Source: an uncultured Lachnospiraceae bacterium
GTDB taxonomy: Bacteria; Bacillota; Clostridia; Lachnospirales; Lachnospiraceae
NCBI GenBank assembly: GCA_910576895.1
Contig: CAJTJZ010000054.1
Span: 1-19,845 of the forward strand
Direction: 5' to 3'
Length of the DNA: 19,845 bases
Shown: positions 1 to 6,186 of the stretch, piece by piece
Layout of the letters: every line of letters starts with the position of its first letter
Numbering within the stretch: position 1 is the stretch's first letter
The notes under the pieces: model-generated
Told to the model about the DNA's origin: nothing
Databases searched by the model: none
What the model saw: the letters and a program-made list of their open reading frames with translations, nothing else
Position numbers and translations under genes: made by a program

Positions 1-2
1 AT

Positions 3-374
3 TCCGATTTTGACATGATTAAAGCCATGCACCGCTTATTCCAGATTGCCCGGCAATACAACGGACATCTTTTTGCGTGCAAAGACGATGAGGGCAATGA
101 TACAGTTGGTATACGTTTTGAAACCTTGACGCTGATGAACGCATGGTGCCAGCGTTACGAGAAATTTTTAAAAGATGTAGAAAAATGCAATGAAATCAAA
201 GATGCCAAAAAACGTGGGGAGGCTCTCATTAAAGCCGAAACGGATTATGACCACTGGATGGACACTTATCCCGAACAAAGCGGAAATACTTTTTTCGACC
301 TAAGTATTCAGCAGCTCCACGACCAAATCATGGAAGATACCGAACACCGCCTCCTAGACGATAAGCTGGATTAA
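3..374 (+). CDS. Hypothetical protein, probably the C-terminal part of a gene cut by the window edge
   Basis: The frame is open from the left edge to a TAA at 372-374. The first ATG (15) has no ribosome-binding site in front of it, so this is probably the tail of a longer protein. The visible 119-124 residues are hydrophilic and mostly helical in character, rich in Asp, Glu, Lys and His, with several aromatic residues. There is no signal peptide, membrane segment or motif I recognise, and no tyrosine-recombinase R-H-R-Y pattern. It is the only plus-strand gene and converges on guaA. Its base composition is visibly richer in G+C than the neighbouring genes, which suggests a different origin, possibly a mobile element next to guaA. 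I cannot assign a function. Confidence 0.6.
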   Translation, partial: SDFDMIKAMHRLFQIARQYNGHLFACKDDEGNDTVGIRFETLTLMNAWCQRYEKFLKDVEKCNEIKDAKKRGEALIKAETDYDHWMDTYPEQSGNTFFDLSIQQLHDQIMEDTEHRLLDDKLD

Positions 375-416
375 AAAATCTGTACCCAAATCGTACCCAC
401 CGCCAATTAAAAAATC
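370..416. repeat. Two nested sets of short direct repeats between the plus-strand ORF and guaA
   Basis: ATTAAAAAATC occurs at 370-380 and again at 406-416. Between the copies, GTACCC occurs at 382-387 and 393-398, 11 bp apart, about one helical turn. Such spaced short repeats next to an insertion hotspot could be integrase or excisionase binding sites. This is inference; no recombinase gene is visible in the window. The second ATTAAAAAATC also forms the T-tract of the guaA terminator on the minus strand. Confidence 0.45.
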
Positions 417-451
417 CCCGCAAGCCTTGATTTTTCAAGACTTGCGAGGAT
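405..451 (-). terminator. Rho-independent terminator of guaA
   Basis: The arms 414-430 and 435-451 form a 17-bp stem with a 4-nt loop on the minus-strand transcript, with two G-U pairs. A run of six T follows (complement of 409-414). The stem begins 9 nt after the guaA stop codon. On the plus strand the G-U pairs become A-C mismatches and no T run follows, so the terminator acts in the guaA direction. It is the only strong terminator I found in the window. Confidence 0.85.
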
Positions 452-459
452 TTACCATC

Positions 460-2001
460 TCACTCGAACTCAATAGTTCCGGGCGGTTTACTAGTCAAAT
501 CATAGAAAACTCTATTAACCCCCTTCACTTCATTAATAATTCGATTCATAACTTTTTGTAATAATTCAAATGGCAAATCTGCTGCCTCTGCTGTCATAAA
601 ATCGGAAGTATTGACTGCCCTAAGTGCTACTGCATAATCATAAGTTCTTTCATCTCCCATAACACCAACGGATCGCATATTTGTCAATCCAGCAAAATAT
701 TGTCCAAGTTCTTTATCTAAGCCAGCTTTTGCAATTTCCTCTCTATAAATAAAATCCGCCTCTTGTACAATTGCAACTTTTTCTGGCGTTACTTCTCCAA
801 CAATTCGAATCCCAAGTCCCGGTCCGGGAAATGGCTGTCTATATACAAGATAATCAGGAATTCCAAGTTCTAAACCTGCAAGTCTAACTTCATCTTTAAA
901 TAACAATCGTAATGGTTCAATAATTTCTTTAAAATCCACGTAATCTGGCAGACCACCTACATTATGATGACTTTTAATTACGGCTGATTTTCCAAGCCCA
1001 CTTTCAATTACATCTGGGTAAATAGTTCCTTGTACCAAAAAATCAACAGTCCCTATTTTTTTCGCTTCTTCTTCAAAAACACGAATAAATTCTTCTCCAA
1101 TAATCTTACGTTTTTTCTCTGGTTCTTCTACTCCTGCCAATTTCTTAAAATAACGCTCTCCTGCATTAACACGAATAAAATTTAAATCATAAGGACCATT
1201 TGGTCCAAAAACTGCTTCTACTTCATCTCCTTCATTTTTACGAAGAAGTCCATGATCCACAAATACACAAGTAAGCTGCTTTCCAACTGCCTTTGCAAGC
1301 ATGACTGCTGCAACAGAAGAATCTACGCCACCAGAAAGTGCACATAAAACTTTACCATTTCCAACTTTTTTACGAATTTCTTGAATACTCGTTTCTACAA
1401 AGGAATCCATTTTCCAATCGCCATTGCAGCCACAAATATCATAAACAAAATTAGAAAGCATTTTCATTCCTTCCAAAGTATGCATTACTTCTGGATGAAA
1501 TTGTACTGCATAGATTTTACGTTCTACATTCTCCATTCCTGCTACAGGACATTCTGATGTATGTGCTGTTATTTGAAATCCTTCTGGTGGCTTTTCTATA
1601 TAATCAGTATGACTCATCCAACCAATTGTTTTTTTTGAAACATTTTTAAATAATACACTTTTATTATCAATAATTATTTCTGTTTTTCCATATTCACTAA
1701 CAGGAGCTGTTTTTACAGAACCACCAAATAAATAAGATATTAATTGAGAACCATAACAAATACCTAAAATTGGGATTCCCATTTCAAAAATTTCCATTCC
1801 ACAACGTAAAGATTCCTCTGCATATACGCTATTTGGTCCTCCTGTAAAAATAATTCCTTTTGGATTTATCTCCTTTATTTTTTCTAAAGAAAGATTATAA
1901 GGATGAACTTCACAATAAACATTGCATTCTCTAACTCGGCGAGCAATTAATTGATTATATTGACCTCCAAAATCAAGTACAATAATCATTTCCTTTTCCA
2001 T
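460..2001 (-). CDS. guaA: GMP synthase (glutamine-hydrolysing)
   Basis: The enzyme aminates XMP to GMP using ATP and glutamine, the last step of guanine nucleotide synthesis, in the cytoplasm. At 513 residues it has the usual length. The N-terminal class I glutamine amidotransferase domain (about 1-190) shows the nucleophile in GICYGSQ (C82) and the His/Glu pair in QFHPEV (H169, E171). The ATP-pyrophosphatase domain carries the P-loop SGGVDSS (223-229). The C-terminal dimerisation domain ends in the conserved PPGTIEFE. ATG is preceded by a good AGGAGG 6 nt upstream. It follows the MltG-like gene by 101 nt without a strong terminator between them, and is followed by its own terminator. I saw no guanine riboswitch in the leader. 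Its 3' end is a known integration target for genomic islands. Confidence 0.98.
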   Translation of the reverse strand: MEKEMIIVLDFGGQYNQLIARRVRECNVYCEVHPYNLSLEKIKEINPKGIIFTGGPNSVYAEESLRCGMEIFEMGIPILGICYGSQLISYLFGGSVKTAPVSEYGKTEIIIDNKSVLFKNVSKKTIGWMSHTDYIEKPPEGFQITAHTSECPVAGMENVERKIYAVQFHPEVMHTLEGMKMLSNFVYDICGCNGDWKMDSFVETSIQEIRKKVGNGKVLCALSGGVDSSVAAVMLAKAVGKQLTCVFVDHGLLRKNEGDEVEAVFGPNGPYDLNFIRVNAGERYFKKLAGVEEPEKKRKIIGEEFIRVFEEEAKKIGTVDFLVQGTIYPDVIESGLGKSAVIKSHHNVGGLPDYVDFKEIIEPLRLLFKDEVRLAGLELGIPDYLVYRQPFPGPGLGIRIVGEVTPEKVAIVQEADFIYREEIAKAGLDKELGQYFAGLTNMRSVGVMGDERTYDYAVALRAVNTSDFMTAEAADLPFELLQKVMNRIINEVKGVNRVFYDLTSKPPGTIEFE

Positions 2002-2031
2002 CAGTTTCCTCCTACTTATTTTTTAATTATC

Positions 2032-2061
2032 CATATATCAATAATAAACTATTTTTTGTAA
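2032..2061 (-). promoter_or_regulatory. Possible SigA-type promoter for guaA
   Basis: On the minus strand, TTACAA (complement of 2056-2061) and TATATG (complement of 2032-2037) are separated by 18 nt, about 30 nt before the guaA start. The gap is so AT-rich that a match of this quality can arise by chance. The leader also contains a direct repeat ATGATTA-TAA-ATGATTA of unknown meaning. Confidence 0.22.
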
Positions 2062-2102
2062 TCATTTATAATCATTACTATTACTTAAATATACTATATT
2101 AT

Positions 2103-2963
2103 CTATCCTCTATAAATAGATCCTAAAATTTCATCATAATCTGCACCATTTATAATTTCAAATGTTCCGGCCTGTAATTTTCTTTGAATATTTTTATCTA
2201 CTAAATATTGTCTAAAATCCTCTGCATCTTCTATAAGTCCTTCTTCTTGCAATTTTCTGCAAATTTCCCCTGCTGTCATTCCAGAATTAATCTTTACTAT
2301 CGTAGTATTCTTATCTTCTATTTCCTGCTGTTTTTCATCTTTTTTATTTGTATCTTCTTTCTTTACATTCTTCTTATTTTTCTTACTATTATTAGCTTTT
2401 TTCGTGTTTTCCTTTTTTGATGTTTCTTCATTTAATATATTATTATCCAATCCTTTATCATTTGACGTTTTATTACTTGATGTTTTACCATTTGATATCT
2501 TATTACTTGATGCTTTATTTGTTTTATTTGATGTTTTTTCACTCTCTGCATCTTTTTTTATAGATGTATTTTTATCTGCATTTTCTGCACTTTCCTTTTC
2601 TTTTTTTGATGTATTTTTATTAGAATTTTTTTCTATTTCTTTTTCCTTATCTTTATTCTCTATTTCTTGATTATTCTCTGTCTTTTGATTATTATTATCT
2701 TGCAAATCTTCTTGTTGCCCATTCATTTCTTTTTTCTCTATATTTTCGGTATCTTCTGCATCCCCCTCATTATTTTTTAAATTTTCTAGTTCCGAGGTTA
2801 AAATAGCATCTTTATTAGGCTCTATCATACCAAGCATTTCTGCTCTTTTTTTAATTTCCGCATCTGATAATTCTGAACTTTTCTGTCCATTTACAAATAG
2901 AAGTGAAGTACCAATGCATACCATGCCAATTCCTAGAGTTAAAACAATATTTTTTAAACCCAT
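2103..2963 (-). CDS. Single-pass membrane protein with low-complexity linker and C-terminal MltG-type LysM-like domain
   Basis: The 286-residue protein has a membrane-anchoring helix at about 5-25, then a highly charged and polar linker (about 65-221) made almost entirely of Lys, Asn, Glu, Ser, Thr and Asp. A compact C-terminal domain (about 222-286) has the pattern of the N-terminal LysM-like subdomain of endolytic transglycosylase MltG (YceG-like): I-x-x-G-M-T-x-x-E-I, then L-x-E-x-G-L-I, F-x-x-Y, L-x-A-G-T-F and a final I-L-x-x-I. The MltG catalytic domain is absent, so it is unlikely to cleave glycan strands; binding peptidoglycan outside the membrane is a reasonable inference. ATG has AGAGG about 10 nt upstream. 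It sits at the distal end of the flagellar cluster, after the SwrB-like gene. The flagellar link is by position only. Confidence 0.75.
   Translation of the reverse strand: MGLKNIVLTLGIGMVCIGTSLLFVNGQKSSELSDAEIKKRAEMLGMIEPNKDAILTSELENLKNNEGDAEDTENIEKKEMNGQQEDLQDNNNQKTENNQEIENKDKEKEIEKNSNKNTSKKEKESAENADKNTSIKKDAESEKTSNKTNKASSNKISNGKTSSNKTSNDKGLDNNILNEETSKKENTKKANNSKKNKKNVKKEDTNKKDEKQQEIEDKNTTIVKINSGMTAGEICRKLQEEGLIEDAEDFRQYLVDKNIQRKLQAGTFEIINGADYDEILGSIYRG
2458..2534 (-). repeat. Imperfect tandem repeats of about 15 nt inside the linker of the MltG-like gene
   Basis: On the plus strand, TTGATGTTTTA-like and TTACTTGATG-like units recur roughly every 15 nt with drifted positions. They encode repeated S-N-K-x-S-N type peptides in the linker. 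The pattern suggests replication slippage, so linker length may vary among strains. Confidence 0.5.
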
Positions 2964-3070
2964 ATCTATCAGCCTCTTTCTACTTTTTTATTTATCTATT
3001 AAAAATATTTAGTTACTTATTACCTATATAAATGCAACTAACAATTTTAAAGATTAATAATCTTTTTCTT

Positions 3071-3841
3071 TTACTTTTTTGCATAAAGTTCAATTATTAA
3101 TTGCACCTCACCTTGTCCTCTATGAAGTGCTTTTGATATTTCTAAAATGCTCATTCCATCCTGATACATTTCAATTACTTGTTTTGAAATACTTTTCTCA
3201 CTAGTATTTGTAGCTGCACCCGAATTTTTTTTCATTTTTCTATCAAAAGCTGAAATTGGCTTTTTTTCTTTTTCTTCTTGTGGCTTATCATAAATCAACT
3301 CTCGCAACATTTCAATATCAGCATCTTCTTGAACATTTTCTGCTGCTGCACTCATAGTTTCCGCTATTTTAAGTTCTTTTTCTTCTACTTTTGTTTCAGC
3401 AAAAGTAGCTGCTTGTTTTGCCAAACGTGCTGCTTGTTTTTCTCCTAATGTATCTTCTTTTGTACTTGGCTTCATCTTCGCCATCATCTTTTTCATTTCT
3501 TCCTCTTTTTCATTTAACATATTATAGAGAAAGACAACTTCCTGATGATTTTGATTTATTTTTTCTAACACCTGATCAGAATATTCACTAACAGAAATAA
3601 TTTTTTCATTTGAAAGGCGACTAAGCTGTTCTTCTACCTTTTCAATTGTATCTTCTGCCCTATCATTAAAAATGCCATCAATTTCTTTTTTCCCTTGAGC
3701 AATTAAATTGGCACGATCTGTTGGTGTTAAATTTTCTCTCAACTCTTTTTCTTCTTCTTTTTCCTTATTTGGAAGAAAGAAACTAGAAATAATAAAAATG
3801 ATACCAACAATGATAAGAATATATGGAAATAATTCCTGCAT
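3071..3841 (-). CDS. SwrB-like (DUF6115-type) membrane protein of the flagellar locus
   Basis: The 256-residue protein has one N-terminal membrane helix (about 6-24), a long charged, coiled-coil-prone middle region, and a C-terminal helix-turn-helix-like segment (about 219-256) with the pattern V-I-E-M-Y-x-x-G-M-S-I-L-E-I-S and G-x-G-E-V-Q-L-I-I. This architecture matches Bacillus SwrB, encoded just after sigD in the fla/che operon, which promotes flagellar export-apparatus activation and so SigD-dependent expression. Here it lies three genes after sigD. It is longer than B. subtilis SwrB (about 167 aa), mainly through the middle region. The ATG has no clear Shine-Dalgarno sequence, and an in-frame TAG 12 nt upstream rules out an earlier start. 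The call rests on architecture and the C-terminal pattern; sequence identity to SwrB is unverified. Confidence 0.72.
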   Translation of the reverse strand: MQELFPYILIIVGIIFIISSFFLPNKEKEEEKELRENLTPTDRANLIAQGKKEIDGIFNDRAEDTIEKVEEQLSRLSNEKIISVSEYSDQVLEKINQNHQEVVFLYNMLNEKEEEMKKMMAKMKPSTKEDTLGEKQAARLAKQAATFAETKVEEKELKIAETMSAAAENVQEDADIEMLRELIYDKPQEEKEKKPISAFDRKMKKNSGAATNTSEKSISKQVIEMYQDGMSILEISKALHRGQGEVQLIIELYAKK

Positions 3842-3953
3842 ATCTATAATCTATACTGCAAGTTATAAAATACTTACAGTTTTCTTCTCCTTCCCCATTG
3901 TATCAAAATATCATATTAAGATTTTATTTTAATATCTCATTTTAAAGCATCAT

Positions 3954-3980
3954 CTAAAAATTTTATTTTAAAATTTTTAG
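3954..3980. repeat. Perfect 12-bp AT inverted repeat in the gap after the 104-aa gene
   Basis: Arms 3954-3965 and 3969-3980 (CTAAAAATTTTA and its complement) are separated by TTT. The only G-C pair is the outermost one. The repeat lies 20 nt past the stop of the upstream gene, where a terminator or processing hairpin could sit. Its weak pairing and the lack of a distinct T-run make true termination doubtful. The surrounding gap (3842-4000) is full of related ATTTTAA-type words. Confidence 0.45.
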
Positions 3981-4000
3981 TCTAAAATCCTAATTCTATC

Positions 4001-4315
4001 TTAAAATTTCATATCAAAATGTCTTGGTTTTTTTACTTGTTCTTGTTCATTTTCTTTTGAAGTACTTGTATGTTTCTTTTTTTTTCGATTTTGTCCAGAG
4101 TTATTCCCTTTTTCTTTTGCATCATAACGATATTTTTCATTATCAGCATTTGCTTTTTGTACTGTTTGTCTGCTGTTTTGCTCTACTTGTTGTTGAAACT
4201 GTGTATTTACCATTGCATTTGCTTGTGCTTGACGATCCTCATGTCCTGCCTGTACATGAGAAACTTCTTGTGACTTTGGTGCAATGGTAATAAAATCAAT
4301 TGGACTAATTGGCAT
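4001..4315 (-). CDS. Small hydrophilic protein of unknown function in the flagellar locus
   Basis: The 104-residue protein has no membrane segment or signal peptide. Its N-terminal part (about 1-50) contains SQEVSHVQAG and is rich in Gln and Ala. The middle shows NEKYRYDAKEKG. The C-terminal third is very basic, with a KKKK run, and ends in HFDMKF. From memory, short proteins with a similar S-x-E-V-S start and an N-K-Y-D-A-K-E-K-G motif occur at this place in Lachnospiraceae flagellar clusters; this could not be checked here. GGGGAAAGG lies just before the ATG, and the reading frame is intact, so translation is likely. A regulatory or assembly role in motility is possible by position only. 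Confidence 0.7.
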   Translation of the reverse strand: MPISPIDFITIAPKSQEVSHVQAGHEDRQAQANAMVNTQFQQQVEQNSRQTVQKANADNEKYRYDAKEKGNNSGQNRKKKKHTSTSKENEQEQVKKPRHFDMKF

Positions 4316-4445
4316 AACCTTTCCCCATTTCCATTAAAATTACTTTTTTCAATATTTCAAATATAAATATATAGATAGTTTTTTTAAATTTTTATTATTT
4401 ATAATCCCTATAATTTTAAATAATTATAAATTGTATATTCTTATA

Positions 4446-4481
4446 ATTTACGTAAAATCACTTTATAGACTTTACGTAAAT
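4446..4481. repeat. Pair of identical 10-bp palindromes TTTACGTAAA, 24 bp apart
   Basis: TTTACGTAAA occurs at 4447-4456 and 4471-4480 in the gap between fapA and the 104-aa gene. Each copy is a perfect palindrome, and the two can pair into an 11-bp stem with a 14-nt loop. The start-to-start distance of 24 bp is a little over two helical turns, which would suit a dimeric regulator binding both copies on about the same face. No T-run follows, so a terminator is unlikely. I do not recognise the regulator. Confidence 0.5.
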
Positions 4482-4530
4482 CATAAGTTTATTAAAATTA
4501 TCAAATATTAGAAAGAATCTCATTTATTTT

Positions 4531-6135
4531 TTACAGTCCCTTTACCCGAATATCAGCTCCATCGCGAATAAGCTGCCCATGCTGTATTTCTGATTTTACA
4601 TAATAAATAATATTAGAAATTACTACTTTTACTCCGGGATAAGCAATATTTTCAATTTGGATTCTTCCATTACTATTATGTTCCATTTCATCTTCTAAAT
4701 AATGAAACCTCTCCTCTGCTTCTTCTAAATTATCCTCTATTTCTTTCTTCTTCTGTGTTGCATTTTTGAGTGCCTTCATTTTATCCTCCGGCAATTTTCC
4801 ATCCTGTTGAAGTTTTTTTGTATATAAATTAACAACTTTTTCATTTTTATCTAATTCTTTTTCCATTTCTGGAAGCTCTTTTTCTAAACGATGATATTCT
4901 TCTATCAATGCTGGATCAATTCCAACTTCCAATGTTGTATGTGTTCCCATAGTAGAACCAAAAATTTTTGCACAAATAACTGTACCAGAATGAAGCTCTC
5001 CTCCTGTAATCAATCCTCGTTTTCCTTTTACTTGAATATCTCCCTTTGCTGTTACTTTACTATGCATAATGGCATCAGCAGTCACATATCCTCCAGCAAC
5101 TACAGTTGAATTTTCAATAAATTTAGAAACAATATTTCCCCCAGCTTTTAAATAACCTCGTTCCATTCCCTGAATGCCACGATTTAAGATAATATCTCCT
5201 CCAGCAATTAATTCTGCACCCTCTACAGCACCTTTTACATAAATATCTCCCGTTGCTTTTACCTGAAAACCAGTAATTACATTTCCATTAATACTAATAT
5301 CTCCATCATAGTCAATATTTCCTGTTGATGTATCAACATCAGCGGGAACTTCATAAGTATTTGATACAAATACTGTTTCATCTGTTAAACTTACATGACC
5401 AGAAACATTAGAATAAATATGTAATCCATCTTCTGAAATAGAAATATTTTTTCCATATTTTAAAGCAGCATTTTTTACTTTCTTTGGCTGAATTACTTTT
5501 CCGCAAACATCTTTTCCCGGTGTTCCAAGCACCATAGGAGTTAAGGTAGCAAGACAAGTTCCTTTTTCAATATGAACAATATTATTAAGTTGACGAAAAT
5601 CAACCGTTCCATCCTCTTTAATCTCTGGCTTTGCCTGAGCATTTGTATCAAAATGATATTCAATTTCCGCACTATGTCCTTCTTGTGGTGGTGTTGCTTT
5701 TGCTAGAATCACATTAACACAAAACTGCCGATGACTCATGTAGGTATCAATCATTTGATCTACAATTCCATAACGCACGCCAGACAGTTCTAAATCTGTT
5801 AAAATTTCCTCTTTTGTCATCAGCCTTCCCTTTGGTGACGGCGGATAAAAGCGTCCAACTGCCATTTTACGATCAAGTGATATCGTAATCTGCACATATT
5901 CATTTTCACCATATTCTTTTTTCTGATCATTTAACTTAAATTCTGTAGGCTTTTTTGCCCTTATAATTGTATCCTTTAAGGCAGAAAGATCATACCCTGT
6001 AATCATCTTCTGCTTTAAATAAAATAGGACATCATCCATAGAAATTGGTCGTCCATCTGCGATTGGTGGATAAATCCTTAAATAGACTCCATTTTCCCTT
6101 TCTACTAATTGAAAAAAACCATGCTTATATTTCAT
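4531..6135 (-). CDS. fapA: FapA-family (DUF342) flagellar assembly protein A
   Basis: The product is 534 residues. The frame could start at 6177, but the ATG at 6135 has a strong GGGAGG about 8 nt upstream and begins with MKYKHGFFQLV, so it was chosen. The family layout is clear: an N-terminal domain (about 1-170), a Gly-rich right-handed beta-helix (about 180-405) with repeated short turns such as A-x-G-D-I and A-G-G-x-I, a coiled coil (about 408-485), and a short conserved C-terminal beta segment. Members are soluble. In Vibrio vulnificus FapA supports polar flagellum assembly and is linked to the PTS protein EIIA-Glc; the mechanism in Clostridia is not established. It follows sigD by 51 nt and is almost certainly cotranscribed with it. 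A small hairpin lies immediately before the Shine-Dalgarno sequence. Confidence 0.9.
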   Translation of the reverse strand: MKYKHGFFQLVERENGVYLRIYPPIADGRPISMDDVLFYLKQKMITGYDLSALKDTIIRAKKPTEFKLNDQKKEYGENEYVQITISLDRKMAVGRFYPPSPKGRLMTKEEILTDLELSGVRYGIVDQMIDTYMSHRQFCVNVILAKATPPQEGHSAEIEYHFDTNAQAKPEIKEDGTVDFRQLNNIVHIEKGTCLATLTPMVLGTPGKDVCGKVIQPKKVKNAALKYGKNISISEDGLHIYSNVSGHVSLTDETVFVSNTYEVPADVDTSTGNIDYDGDISINGNVITGFQVKATGDIYVKGAVEGAELIAGGDIILNRGIQGMERGYLKAGGNIVSKFIENSTVVAGGYVTADAIMHSKVTAKGDIQVKGKRGLITGGELHSGTVICAKIFGSTMGTHTTLEVGIDPALIEEYHRLEKELPEMEKELDKNEKVVNLYTKKLQQDGKLPEDKMKALKNATQKKKEIEDNLEEAEERFHYLEDEMEHNSNGRIQIENIAYPGVKVVISNIIYYVKSEIQHGQLIRDGADIRVKGL

Positions 6136-6147
6136 TTTTTCGCCTCC

Positions 6148-6172
6148 CTGCATTTTATCAGGGATAAAACAG
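6148..6172 (-). promoter_or_regulatory. Hairpin directly upstream of the fapA ribosome-binding site
   Basis: Arms 6153-6159 and 6163-6169 form a 7-bp stem with a 3-nt loop in the minus-strand RNA. Past a 2-nt bulge, 6148-6150 can pair with 6170-6172. The stem ends in the sigD-fapA gap and touches the edge of the fapA Shine-Dalgarno sequence (complement of 6143-6148). It could modulate fapA translation or mRNA stability. It is not a terminator, since no T-run follows. Confidence 0.4.
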
Positions 6173-6186
6173 TTCATACATTAAAT

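Noticed and set aside
2002..2102. Guanine/purine riboswitch before guaA
   Set aside because: The 101-nt leader is nearly all A/T and lacks the conserved junction and loop sequences of the purine aptamer.
3049..3065. AT palindrome AAAGATTA-A-TAATCTTT after the swrB-like gene as a terminator
   Set aside because: On the minus strand, where the genes lie, it is followed by AAAATTG and not a T-run. The T-rich side faces the plus strand, where no gene needs it, and it has only two G-C pairs.
3866..3901. 11-codon minus-strand frame (MGKEKKTVSIL) upstream of the swrB-like gene as a leader peptide
   Set aside because: It has no ribosome-binding site, ends well before the next start and lies in AT-rich DNA where such frames occur by chance.
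4316..4530. Internal promoter with TATAAT-like and TTGAAA-like boxes
   Set aside because: Many equally good matches occur in this very AT-rich gap and none has good spacing with both boxes; no SigD-type GCCGATAA core is present either.
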